From Novosphingobium meiothermophilum (lineage in GTDB: Bacteria; Pseudomonadota; Alphaproteobacteria; Sphingomonadales; Sphingomonadaceae), in contig NZ_QGHL01000009.1 of assembly GCF_003171715.1 (NCBI RefSeq), positions 1 to 64,000 on the forward strand: 64,000 nucleotides of DNA, written 5' to 3'. Shown here in pieces: positions 8,903 to 16,928 of the stretch. Below the pieces are notes generated by a model, which did not search any database, was not told the DNA's origin, and was given only the letters and a program-made list of their open reading frames with translations. How positions within the stretch are numbered: the first letter of the stretch is position 1; each line of letters begins with the position of its first letter. A program made the translations under genes and the position numbers.

Positions 8903-9159
8903 GCATCGATCCCGGAAAGCAGTTCGTCTTCAAGCCCGGTCAGCGCGGCGGCTTCGCGCAGGGCCTGCGATGGCTGGATCACCGCGCCTTCGCCGGTCTG
9001 GCGTGCACTGACCAGCAACTGGAGCATGGCCTGTCCGATCTGGCGGCACTCGCGCGCATCGATCTGCAAGGGACCGGAACCGAGCGCGGCCACCATTTCG
9101 GGCAGCAGGGCTTCGGCGGCGGCGCGATCACACCGTGCGGGCAACAGGATCGTCGACAT
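8899..9159 (-). CDS. STAS-domain protein, first gene of che operon
   Basis: An 86-residue protein of STAS fold (anti-sigma-factor-antagonist/MlaB type): LQIDARECRQIGQAMLQLLVSARQ resembles the strand-helix that carries the conserved Asp/Ser region of the family, although a phosphorylatable serine is not obvious. It opens the chemotaxis operon and overlaps cheA by ATGA. STAS proteins occur in several chemotaxis operons without a settled role; a scaffold or partner-switch function is inference. Confidence 0.7.
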   Translation of the reverse strand: MSTILLPARCDRAAAEALLPEMVAALGSGPLQIDARECRQIGQAMLQLLVSARQTGEGAVIQPSQALREAAALTGLEDELLSGIDA

Positions 9160-9261
9160 GGAGACGCAGTTCCTCCGGCTTGGCGCGCCGGTTCGGTGGA
9201 ATCGGGCGCGGCTTCGAGGCTCACCGCAATAGGGCAGGAGGGCAAAGGCGCTCTTTCCCGG

Positions 9262-9285
9262 CCCTTAGGGTGAGATACGTAAGGG
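9262..9285. promoter_or_regulatory. inverted repeat between the che operon and cheB-like gene
   Basis: CCCTTA (9262-9267) and TAAGGG (9280-9285) form a perfect six-base inverted repeat with a 12-base spacer, midway in the 209-base gap between the divergent STAS-cheA operon and the cheB-like gene. The right arm continues into AGGGGCGGCA, a 10-mer also present upstream of flagellin (26259-26268). No exact sigma-54 or FliA promoter was found in this gap. Candidate operator only. Confidence 0.4.
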
Positions 9286-9368
9286 GCGGCACAGGATTTT
9301 GTCGGTCCTGTGTGCGTAGGGAAGACACATGCGGCGCAGGTGCGCCCGATGATAAGGTCTGTTCTCCC

Positions 9369-10397
9369 ATGCACGAAGCACGCGTTCTGGTTGTCGATGA
9401 TTCCGCTGCGATGCGGGCGCTCTTTTCCGATATTCTCGATCAGGCAAAGAACGTGACCGTCATCGGTGCTGCCGCCAATGCCGCCGAAGCACGCGACCAG
9501 ATCCGCGAACTGCGCCCCAATGTCGTCACGCTCGACGTGGAAATGCCGGGGATGAGCGGGATCGAGTTTCTCGAAGAGATCATGACCTCCAACCCGCTGC
9601 CGGTGGTCATGCTCTCCAGCCTTACGCAGGCGGGCACCGAAACCTCGCTCAAAGCCTATGAACTGGGCGCGGTCGAATGCTTTCCCAAACCCCTGAAGGC
9701 CACGCCCGAACAGTTCAGCAAGACCGTGGGCAAGCTGGGCAAGATCGTGCTGGCGGCCGCCAACAGCAACGTGAGGGACCGCAAGGCCCCGCGCGAGCAC
9801 AAGGCTGCCGAAGCCCATTTCGAATGGAACGGGCACATCCTCGCGCTCTCGGCCTCGATGGGCGGGATCGACGCGCTGACGCAGCTTCTTGCCTATTGGC
9901 CCGAAAAGTGCCCCCCCACGGTGATTGCGCTTAATGCCGAACCCGCCGTGGTCGAAACCTTCATCAAGCGCATGGACGGCGAGCTGAAGTGCGCGGTCAA
10001 GGCGGCAAAGGATGGCACCCCGCTGGCGGCTGGCACCATTCACATCGCCTATGATCCCGAACGCCACGCGGTGATCGAACCGGGCAGCCCGGCCAAGTTG
10101 CGCCTGATTGATCGAGATCCGGTGGACGGGATGCGCCCCTCGGCTAACCTCCTGTTCGGCTCCATCGCGCGCGGGGCCATTCCGGCGGCCGGTGCAGTTC
10201 TGACGGGCATGGGCGCCGACGGGGCCAAGGGTCTCAGGCTGATGCGCGATGCCGGATGCCGGACCTTTGCCCAGGACCGCAAGAGCGCGCTCGTATCCGA
10301 AGCGCCCGCGGCCGCCATTGCCGTCGAGGCTGCTGAAAGCGAACTTGCGCTTGACGATCTGGGCGCCGCCCTCATCGCCTGCTGCAATATCGGTTGA
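9369..10397 (+). CDS. CheB-like response regulator lacking catalytic His
   Basis: A second CheB-architecture protein, 342 residues, transcribed away from the che operon. The receiver domain is complete (Asp56 in VVTLDVEMPGMSG). In the esterase domain the nucleophile is kept (Ser163 in SASMGG) and the Asp is kept (Asp284 in GMGADGAKG), but the catalytic His position reads Asn189 (TVIALNAEP where active CheB has VQHI). It is therefore unlikely to demethylate receptors and may be a phosphorylation-controlled binding protein. ATG 9369 is chosen because the receiver begins there; the 78 codons upstream have no domain. It ends at a shared bidirectional terminator. Confidence 0.85.
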   Translation: MHEARVLVVDDSAAMRALFSDILDQAKNVTVIGAAANAAEARDQIRELRPNVVTLDVEMPGMSGIEFLEEIMTSNPLPVVMLSSLTQAGTETSLKAYELGAVECFPKPLKATPEQFSKTVGKLGKIVLAAANSNVRDRKAPREHKAAEAHFEWNGHILALSASMGGIDALTQLLAYWPEKCPPTVIALNAEPAVVETFIKRMDGELKCAVKAAKDGTPLAAGTIHIAYDPERHAVIEPGSPAKLRLIDRDPVDGMRPSANLLFGSIARGAIPAAGAVLTGMGADGAKGLRLMRDAGCRTFAQDRKSALVSEAPAAAIAVEAAESELALDDLGAALIACCNIG

Positions 10398-10446
10398 TCG
10401 CCCCGCCATCCCGCGCCGCCCATCCCCTTGCGGCGCGGGTGCAACG

Positions 10447-10483
10447 AAAGCCCGGAACCTGCGCAGGGGTTCCGGGCTTTTTT
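10447..10483. terminator. bidirectional rho-independent terminator
   Basis: A perfect stem AAAGCCCGGAACC (10447-10459) / GGTTCCGGGCTTT (10468-10480) with an eight-base loop and a run of six T on the plus strand. The A-run on the other side lets it also serve the minus strand. It separates the convergent cheB-like gene and fliS, marking the end of both transcription units. Confidence 0.92.
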
Positions 10484-10515
10484 GCATCATGCGCGCGATA
10501 AGGGGTGCGGCCTGG

Positions 10516-10899
10516 TCAGGCGGCCATGCTGCGCAGCATGGCCTCGCGGATCTCGGTGAAGTCCTGCCGGATCAGCCGCAGCTTGGCAGGATCGAAGCGC
10601 GTCACGCAATCGAGCACCGCGCTGCGGGCCGACTGGTAAAGCTGCATCAGCGCGCCGGCCGTGGGGTTGGCCATGTCAACGCCCATCTGCAAGGCGGTCA
10701 GCGCAGAAACCGCGCGGGTCAGCGCCGCGCTCTTGGCGGCATTGTCGGCCCGTTCCTGCGCGTGGAGCGCCCGGCCAATCGAGCCGATCACCTGTTCAAG
10801 GCACAGATCGACAAGCTGGCGCGAATCCGCGCCGCGCACGCGCGCATCGAAATCGATGCGGCGGTAGGCTTCCGAAGGATCATTGCGGTGGTGCAGCAT
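10516..10899 (-). CDS. fliS: flagellin export chaperone FliS
   Basis: A 127-residue helical protein of the FliS family that binds the C-terminal helix of flagellin and prevents polymerisation before export. The family pattern SEAYRRIDFDARVRGADSRQLVDLCLEQVIGSI and the later helix ALMQLYQSARSAVLDCVTRFD are visible. Its ATG overlaps the fliD stop (ATGA), so the cap protein and flagellin chaperone are coupled. Last gene of the long fli operon. Confidence 0.85.
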   Translation of the reverse strand: MLHHRNDPSEAYRRIDFDARVRGADSRQLVDLCLEQVIGSIGRALHAQERADNAAKSAALTRAVSALTALQMGVDMANPTAGALMQLYQSARSAVLDCVTRFDPAKLRLIRQDFTEIREAMLRSMAA

Positions 10900-12338
10900 C
10901 AGTTCTTGCTCGCATTCCAGGCGTCGATCTGCGCCTTGAGGAAGGACAGGGTGGATTGCGATCCGCTGACCCGGCTGTCCATCGCGGCAAAGCGCGTAAC
11001 CAGCCGCGCGCGGAAATCTTCCTGCTTGGCGGCCAGTTCGCTGCTCTTGTCGGAGATGGTCTTGCTGAGCGCGGTGTAGCGATTGATCGAACTGGCAAGC
11101 GATGCGCCGCCGGTGGTGGTCGAGGCCGCGCGCGCGATCCGGTCGATGGTCGAGAAAACGCCGAATACCCCGGTGGTCCACATCGCCCCGGCGCCTTGCG
11201 GATTGTCGCGCAGGGTGCCGCTCAACCGGGTGGAATCGAGCGTGAAGCTGCCGTTGCGTTCCAGCTTCAGCCCCAGATCGCCCAAGGTTGCCGGTTCGCC
11301 CGCGGCGGCATTGCGCATGATCCGTTCCGATGGCAGCGAAACCAGCGCCTGACGCAGCGCGCGCGCGCCGGGATCGTTGCGCAGTGGCCCGCCCAACGGA
11401 TCGGTTGCGCTGTTGAGCGCCGAGACCACTTCGTTGAGCGCGCCCACCAGGTCGTTCATCGCGGTGGAGATGTTGGGCGTGGGATCGCTGAACCGGATGG
11501 TGGCGGGGTTGCCTGCATTGGTCGCCGACAGCCGCAGGTTCACCCCCGGCACGATCTCGTTGATGGTGTTGCTGGTGCGTGAATAGGAGACGCCGTCGAT
11601 CGTGAAGTTCGCGTTGCTGGCAGCAGCCTGCAACTGGCCGCTGTTGGTCGCCGGTGTCCACGCCAGATTGGCAAGGCCTTCTTCGCCGGGTGTTTCAGCC
11701 GCTTCGATGATGAAGCCGTTGGTTGCGCCCTCGCGTCCGCGCAGCACCAGTTGCGCGCCTGCCGCGCCGTTGGCGACATAGGCATTGATGCCCGCGCCCG
11801 ATGCGTTGATCGCGGCGGCCACATCGGCCAGCGTTGCCCCGCTGGCGATGGTGAGATTCACCTCCGACTGCGCGGGGTCGGCGGTGAAGCTGCCGCCCGA
11901 AACGGTCCCGAAACGCAGGGTCAGCGTGCCCGCACCCACTGCGCTCGTTGCGCTGGCATAAGGGGGCAGCGCCATGCGCTGGGGGCCTGCAAGGCTGGTG
12001 ACTTCCAAAGCATAGGTGCCCCGCCCGGTGGCAACGCCGCGCGTCACTTCGGCCACGGCAGGGTTGCTGATTTCCGGCTTCACTGCCAGATCACCCGTGC
12101 GGATCAGCGACCCGATCGAGGATGACAGCGTGCTCATCATCGAACGCAGGTTCGATGCGGCCGAAATCTGCGCGGTAAGCTTTTCGCTGCGCGCGGCAAG
12201 CTGATCGATCCGGGTGGCGAACTGGGCGGCGGCAAGCTGCTCTGCCAGTTGCGCGGTATTGATGCCGCTGCCCGCGCCCAGGGTCGATACGATCTGGGCT
12301 GTGGCCGACGTCGATGCGGTGGACGAAGTGCTGGTCAT
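10899..12338 (-). CDS. fliD: filament cap protein FliD
   Basis: The cap at the filament tip that promotes flagellin assembly; 479 residues, normal length. The N-terminal helical coiled segment (about 1-110, QLAARSEKLTAQISAASNLRSMM), the middle D2/D3 domains including the VNLRLSATNAG and VSYSRTSNTINEIVPG motif of FliD, and the C-terminal coiled coil (FRARLVTRFAAMDSRVSG..STLSFLKAQIDAW) are all present. Exported without a signal peptide. Preceded by flhB and followed by overlapping fliS. Confidence 0.93.
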   Translation of the reverse strand: MTSTSSTASTSATAQIVSTLGAGSGINTAQLAEQLAAAQFATRIDQLAARSEKLTAQISAASNLRSMMSTLSSSIGSLIRTGDLAVKPEISNPAVAEVTRGVATGRGTYALEVTSLAGPQRMALPPYASATSAVGAGTLTLRFGTVSGGSFTADPAQSEVNLTIASGATLADVAAAINASGAGINAYVANGAAGAQLVLRGREGATNGFIIEAAETPGEEGLANLAWTPATNSGQLQAAASNANFTIDGVSYSRTSNTINEIVPGVNLRLSATNAGNPATIRFSDPTPNISTAMNDLVGALNEVVSALNSATDPLGGPLRNDPGARALRQALVSLPSERIMRNAAAGEPATLGDLGLKLERNGSFTLDSTRLSGTLRDNPQGAGAMWTTGVFGVFSTIDRIARAASTTTGGASLASSINRYTALSKTISDKSSELAAKQEDFRARLVTRFAAMDSRVSGSQSTLSFLKAQIDAWNASKN

Positions 12339-12343
12339 GGAGA

Positions 12344-13507
12344 TCAGGACGGCGGCGCGGCCGCCCGGTTAAGCGTCATCACCGCCTCTGGTCTGCCATC
12401 GGCATCAAAGCGCATGTGCAGCGGCAGATCGATCGGCGGCAGCACCGGGTTGTCGCCGCGCTTCAGCGACATGACGAAGGCCAGCACGCAGGCGATGGCC
12501 GCATAGAGATCCTCGCGGATCATCTGGTTCTCGCGCGTGGTGAAATAGACCGATCGTGCCAGCGGCGGCACCTCGATGCAGGGCACGCCCAGTTCGGCGG
12601 CCAGTTCGCGCATGGCCAGGGCCTTCTCGCCGCGACCCTTGGCCAGAACCACCGGCGCGGGCGCAAGATCGGGATCATAGGTCAGCGCCACCGAAAAGTG
12701 CGTAGGGTTGGTGATGACGAACTGCGCCTTCTGCATGGCACCCTGCATCGCCCCCATGGCGAACTGGCGCTGCTTCTGGCGGATCGCGGCCTTCTTTTCG
12801 GGCGATCCTTCGGCATCCTTGTGCTCGTCCTTGATCTCCTGAAGCGTCATCTTCAGCCGCAGGAAACGGCGCACCCACTGGATCGGAAAGTCGATCAGCG
12901 CGATCACTGCAAGGCCCGCAGCCAGCGCGAAGGCCAGCGAGGTGACGGCATCCCACGCCGCAACGAGCTGGCCGTGGACATTGCCCCGCCCCAGCCCGAT
13001 CAGCGTGTCGATCCGGCCCGAAGCCCAGGCCCACGCGATGGCGCCCAGCAGCACCAGCTTGGCGAGGCCCTTGCCCAGTTCGATCCAGCCCTGCGGCCCG
13101 AACATGCGCTTCAGCCCCGAAAGCGGATTGATCCGCGATGCCTTGGGCGCGAGATTGCCCGCGTTCCAGCGCCCGTCGGAAAGGCCGACCTGCGAAAACA
13201 CCGATGATGCCAGCACCAGTGTGCCAAGCAGCAGCACCGGCGGCAGCACCGCCAGCAGGATGCCGGTCATCAGCCTGCCGGGCGTGAAATCCTCGATGGC
13301 CGTGCGGTCAATCGTGAAAGACGCGCGCAACGTATCCTGCAAGACATCGAACAGCCATGGCCCGGCCAGTTTCAGCCAGACCGCGCCCACCATCACGCCA
13401 ACCGCCGTTGCCAGCTCCTTCGAGCGCAGGACATCGCCCTTCTTCGCGGCGTCCTGCTTGCGCTTCTGGGTCGGGGCAAAGGACTTTTCGCCTTCCTGCT
13501 CGGCCAT
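12344..13507 (-). CDS. flhB: flagellar type III export switch protein FlhB
   Basis: An inner-membrane export-gate component that switches specificity from hook to filament substrates by self-cleavage. The 387-residue protein has the N-terminal EKSFAPTQKRKQDAAKKGDV segment, four membrane helices and the cytoplasmic domain with autocleavage motif NPTH at residues 267-270, intact. It lies 13 bases after fliR in transcription order and just before fliD. Confidence 0.96.
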   Translation of the reverse strand: MAEQEGEKSFAPTQKRKQDAAKKGDVLRSKELATAVGVMVGAVWLKLAGPWLFDVLQDTLRASFTIDRTAIEDFTPGRLMTGILLAVLPPVLLLGTLVLASSVFSQVGLSDGRWNAGNLAPKASRINPLSGLKRMFGPQGWIELGKGLAKLVLLGAIAWAWASGRIDTLIGLGRGNVHGQLVAAWDAVTSLAFALAAGLAVIALIDFPIQWVRRFLRLKMTLQEIKDEHKDAEGSPEKKAAIRQKQRQFAMGAMQGAMQKAQFVITNPTHFSVALTYDPDLAPAPVVLAKGRGEKALAMRELAAELGVPCIEVPPLARSVYFTTRENQMIREDLYAAIACVLAFVMSLKRGDNPVLPPIDLPLHMRFDADGRPEAVMTLNRAAAPPS

Positions 13508-13520
13508 CGCGCCTGCCCTT

Positions 13521-14303
13521 CTACTGTGCGATCAGCGCGGCTGCATGGCCGACCGCGCTGGCCGAGATGTCGATCATCAGATCGGTGAACATGGGCGCGG
13601 CGGCGATCATCGCGGCAAGGCCGGCCAGCACGCCCGCCGGCAGACCAAGCGAAAACAGGTTGAGGCTGGGTGCCGAGCGGCTGATGATCCCGGTCGTGAC
13701 CTGCACCAGCAGCAGGATCAGCGTCACCGGCAGCGCGATGAGCAGCGCGGTCAGGAACATCTGACCGGCGAACTGCGCGATCAGATCCATCCGTCCTGCG
13801 CTGAGCCATGGCGTGCCGGGCGGGAAGGCGGCATAGCTTTCGACCAGCAGGCCGATCCAGTTGAGATGTGCGCCCGTGCCAAGGAAGATCACCGTCAGCA
13901 CGACCGCAAAGTATTGTCCCAGCGCGGGGGAACTGGCCCCGCTGACCGGATCGGCAGTGGTGGCGATGGACATGCCCATCCCGGCGCCGATCACTTCGGC
14001 GGCAAGGGTGGGGGCGGCGAACGAGAGTTGCAGCACGAAGCCCATGGCAAGCCCGATCAGCACTTCACCCGCGGTGAACAGCAGGCCATTGAGCGAAAGC
14101 AGCGCGGGCGGTGCGGCAACCGGCGTCCACGCGCAGACCAGCAGGGCAAGCGCTGCCGTCAGCACCACGCGGACCTGATAGGGAACGGTCCCGCCGCCAA
14201 ACAGGGGGGCGGCGAACATGGCCGCGCCAATGCGGGTCATCACGAAGACCCAGCGCCAGAAATCGGCCTCAAGCGCGCCAAAGCCGAAGTTGAGCTGCAC
14301 CAT
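13521..14303 (-). CDS. fliR: flagellar export gate protein FliR
   Basis: A 260-residue polytopic inner-membrane protein, part of the FliPQR export gate. Characteristic features are the early FWRWVFVMTRIGAAMFAAPLFGG segment and VLIGLAMGFVLQLSFAAPTLAAEVIG (about 90-115). Several hydrophobic helices cover the full length. Located between fliQ and flhB as in many flagellar operons. Confidence 0.94.
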   Translation of the reverse strand: MVQLNFGFGALEADFWRWVFVMTRIGAAMFAAPLFGGGTVPYQVRVVLTAALALLVCAWTPVAAPPALLSLNGLLFTAGEVLIGLAMGFVLQLSFAAPTLAAEVIGAGMGMSIATTADPVSGASSPALGQYFAVVLTVIFLGTGAHLNWIGLLVESYAAFPPGTPWLSAGRMDLIAQFAGQMFLTALLIALPVTLILLLVQVTTGIISRSAPSLNLFSLGLPAGVLAGLAAMIAAAPMFTDLMIDISASAVGHAAALIAQ

Positions 14304-14312
14304 GGCGCGCCT

Positions 14313-14588
14313 TCAGCCTTGGCCTGTCAGCGCGATCTGGTTGAAGATTTCACGCGTGAAATCGCCGATCAGGCCCAGCATGGCCGCGCCGAACAGCACC
14401 AGCACCAGCGCGGTTATCGCCAGCTTGGGCACGAAGGTGAGCGTCTGCTCGTTGACCGAGGTCGCGGCCTGAATGACCCCGACGACAAGGCCCACCGCAA
14501 GCGATGCCAGAAGCACCGGGGCGGCCACCAGCGCGGTGATCCACAGCATCCGGTCGGCCAGCGAAAGAAGAGAGGCGGTATCGTCCAT
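14313..14588 (-). CDS. fliQ: flagellar export gate protein FliQ
   Basis: A 91-residue protein with two hydrophobic helices (about 14-40 and 56-78), the size and topology of FliQ. VGVIQAATSVNEQTLTFVPK lies between the helices and is the family signature. Forms the FliPQR export gate with its neighbours fliP and fliR. Confidence 0.95.
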   Translation of the reverse strand: MDDTASLLSLADRMLWITALVAAPVLLASLAVGLVVGVIQAATSVNEQTLTFVPKLAITALVLVLFGAAMLGLIGDFTREIFNQIALTGQG

Positions 14589-14594
14589 TGGCGC

Positions 14595-15395
14595 TTATCC
14601 GAAACTGGCCGCAAGGCTGCCCATCAGCAGCGCCCAGCCATCGACCAGCACGAACAGGAGCAGCTTGAACGGCAGCGAGACGATGGTCGGGCTCATCATC
14701 ATCATGCCAAGACTCATCAGCACCGATGACACGACAAGGTCGATCACGAGGAACGGCAGAAACAGCATGAAGCCGATCTGGAAGGCGGTTTTCAGCTCGC
14801 TCGTGACGAAGGCGGGCAGCAGGATCGAATAGGGCACGTCGGCCGCCTTGGCGAACCTTGGCGTCTTGGCCATCTCGGCAAACATCCTGAGGTCCGTCTC
14901 GCGCGTCTGGCGGATCATGAAGGCGTGAAACTCGCGCCCGCCTGCGGCAATGGCCTGCTCCGCTCCGATCTGGCCACTGGCATAGGGCTGGATCGCGGAT
15001 GCGTTCACCTTGTCGAGCGTTGGGCCCATGATGAACAGCGAAAGGAACAGCGAAAGCCCGATCAGCACCTGATTGGGCGGCGACTGTTGCAGCCCCATCG
15101 CCTGTCGCAGGATCGAAAGGACCACCAGCACCCGCGTGAAGCTGGTCATCATCAGGATCAGCGAAGGCAGGATCGTGAGCAGCCCCATGATGAGCAGGAG
15201 CTGGAGCGACAGCGAGAGCGAGCCGCCGCTTTGCGCGCCCGCGATCTGGCCGAAGGCGCGGTCGAGCGCGCCCGAAAGCGCGGCTGGCTGTTGCGCGGGG
15301 GCGGGGCCAGTGGCCTGTGCCAGCGCATGATGCGGCAGCAGGAACAGAGCGGTGGTCATGGCAGAGACCATCGCGGTTGCAGCGGGGCGCTTCAC
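14595..15395 (-). CDS. fliP: flagellar export gate protein FliP
   Basis: A 266-residue FliP with an N-terminal signal-like segment (KRPAATAMVSAMTTALFLLPHHALA) and the conserved LTILPSLILMMTSFTRVLVVLSILRQA region, followed by QSPPNQVLIGLSLFL and the C-terminal helices FMLFLPFLVIDLVVSSVLMSLGMMM. It nucleates the export gate. The first four bases overlap the fliO end. Confidence 0.96.
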   Translation of the reverse strand: MKRPAATAMVSAMTTALFLLPHHALAQATGPAPAQQPAALSGALDRAFGQIAGAQSGGSLSLSLQLLLIMGLLTILPSLILMMTSFTRVLVVLSILRQAMGLQQSPPNQVLIGLSLFLSLFIMGPTLDKVNASAIQPYASGQIGAEQAIAAGGREFHAFMIRQTRETDLRMFAEMAKTPRFAKAADVPYSILLPAFVTSELKTAFQIGFMLFLPFLVIDLVVSSVLMSLGMMMMSPTIVSLPFKLLLFVLVDGWALLMGSLAASFG

Positions 15396-15676
15396 TGGCC
15401 GTCCTCCGCTTCGGGCCGGGGCCGTGCGGGGGCTTCGGCCAGGCGCACGAGACCGTTCTTTCCCGCCGAGACAAGAATTTCGCGGCCGTGGAACTCAAGC
15501 ACCGCCAGCCGCAGCGTGGGCGAAAGCATCTGCGTTTCCACGATCCGCACTGAACGCGGGGCATTGCCGCCGCCCATGAAGCGGCCTTCCATGCGCTTGG
15601 CGAACTTCAGGCTTGCCCATGCCAGAGCGCCGATCAACGGCAGCAGCACCATGAGCTTGAGCACATACCAGAACAT
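15392..15676 (-). CDS. fliO: flagellar biosynthesis protein FliO
   Basis: A small protein (94 residues) with one N-terminal membrane helix (YVLKLMVLLPLIGALAWASLKFA) and a cytoplasmic beta-rich domain (RSVRIVETQMLSPTLRLAVLEFHGREILVSAGKNGLVRL) typical of FliO, which aids FliP assembly. Position between fliN and fliP supports the call. Overlaps fliP by ATGA and abuts fliN. Confidence 0.88.
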   Translation of the reverse strand: MFWYVLKLMVLLPLIGALAWASLKFAKRMEGRFMGGGNAPRSVRIVETQMLSPTLRLAVLEFHGREILVSAGKNGLVRLAEAPARPRPEAEDGQ

Positions 15677-15996
15677 CAGGCCGCATCTCCCTTCGATGCC
15701 GCCTTCGGTCCCTTGCCGCCAGCCGAGGGGGCAGAACCCTCATCCCCGTCCGTTCCTGCCAGTTCCACGATGCGCAGGCCGAAACGGTCGCCCTGCGCCA
15801 CCACTTCGCCGCGTGCGATCAGCTTGCCGTTGACCATCACGTCAAGCAGTTCGTCGGTCAGCCGGTCGAGCATGACGACCGATTCTTCGGTCAGACCAAG
15901 CACGTCCTTGAGCTTCATCGAGGTGCGGCCAAGTTCAACGGTCAGGCGGACGTCGACATCCTTGAGGAAATCGAAACCGCGGGGCTGGAAGGTCAT
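15676..15996 (-). CDS. fliN: flagellar switch protein FliN
   Basis: A single SpoA/SpoC-fold switch protein of 106 residues. DVRLTVELGRTSMKLKDVLGL and the SVVMLDRLTDELLDVMVNGKLIARGEVVAQGDRFGLRIVEL core are diagnostic. It forms the lower C-ring with FliM. The C-terminal tail is short and Gly/Ala/Lys-rich. Confidence 0.95.
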   Translation of the reverse strand: MTFQPRGFDFLKDVDVRLTVELGRTSMKLKDVLGLTEESVVMLDRLTDELLDVMVNGKLIARGEVVAQGDRFGLRIVELAGTDGDEGSAPSAGGKGPKAASKGDAA

Positions 15997-16017
15997 GCTG
16001 GAAGCCTCTTGTGACGT

Positions 16018-16905
16018 TCAGGAAAGCTGGGTGATCTGGATGGCGACGCGGTCTTCGAGCGCGCCGATTGTGCCAGTGGCATAGGTTCGTTCGCCCACCA
16101 CCAGCGGCACGTTGCGCGCGATGGGCACGGACAGGATCTGTCCGACAGTCAGCCGCGAAACCGTGGCCAGCGGCAGGCGCTTGTCGACCAGCACCGCCCC
16201 CAGTTCCACCGGAATGTCGGCAAAGGGCGCATCGGTTGGCAGCGCAGGGCCGCGCGGCGGGCGTGCCGGGCGCTTCGCTTCGCCATGCGCGAACATCTGC
16301 GCCAGCGTTTCCAGCGGAAAGGCCAGCGCGATGGCCCATGGCATCCGCCCCTGTTCCACCACGTTGAGCGTAAGCCCCGCCACCTGCGTTTCGGCGGGCA
16401 TGGCCTGAAGCTGGGCAAGGCTGGAATCCCGCCGCACCGCGCGGATCGCTCCGCCGTTTCCGCCCAGCGCCAGCCCAAGGCAGGCGGCCATGATCTGCTC
16501 GATCCGCCCGATCATCAGTTCGGCGGAAAGCGGGAACTCCCTTGGCAGTGATGCGGGCGTATCGCCGGGGCCGCCAAAGGCGCGGTCCACCATCCGCAGC
16601 ACCGTCTCGCCTTCGATGGTCATCATGAACGGGGCCGCGCCGATCTGCATCAGGCTGTTGGCGGCAAGGCGCGGGATTTCCGAGCAGAAATCGGCAAAGT
16701 CGGTCTGCATCGGCTTCATCGGGTTGATCTGCGGCTCGTTTCCGCCCAGCAGCGGGGCCAGCGCCCCGCGCACGGCCTTGGCCAGACGCTCGCTCATCCG
16801 GGCCAGCGCGGGCACAAGTTCGGCGGTGTCCGGGCCGGGGCGCAGCAGCGCCGCATCGTGCTGCGCGATGGCACGTTCGGCAATGAAGGCGCGTTCGGGT
16901 TTCAT
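16018..16905 (-). CDS. fliM: flagellar switch protein FliM with degenerate CheY-docking motif
   Basis: A C-ring protein of 295 residues. The middle CheC-like domain (MQTDFADFCSEIPRLAANSLMQI .. FGGPGD .. REFPLSAELMIGRIEQIM) and the C-terminal SpoA domain (FADIPVELGAVLVDKRLPLATVSRLTVGQIL) are normal. The N-terminus is short: instead of the usual LSQDEIDALL that binds CheY-P it has only AIAQHDAALL at residues 12-21. An extension is impossible because fliL stops 23 bases upstream with no start between. It may bind CheY differently. Confidence 0.93.
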   Translation of the reverse strand: MKPERAFIAERAIAQHDAALLRPGPDTAELVPALARMSERLAKAVRGALAPLLGGNEPQINPMKPMQTDFADFCSEIPRLAANSLMQIGAAPFMMTIEGETVLRMVDRAFGGPGDTPASLPREFPLSAELMIGRIEQIMAACLGLALGGNGGAIRAVRRDSSLAQLQAMPAETQVAGLTLNVVEQGRMPWAIALAFPLETLAQMFAHGEAKRPARPPRGPALPTDAPFADIPVELGAVLVDKRLPLATVSRLTVGQILSVPIARNVPLVVGERTYATGTIGALEDRVAIQITQLS

Positions 16906-16928
16906 GAGAGGCGGGGGGCTTTCTTGGC

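Noticed and set aside
8979..10490. A 503-codon antisense frame over the cheB-like gene.
   Set aside because: No domain features, basic low-complexity composition, and it lies opposite a well-supported gene.
10516..11661. A 381-codon minus-strand open frame overlapping fliD.
   Set aside because: Only its last 127 codons (fliS) have family features; the rest is a GC-rich shadow of fliD.
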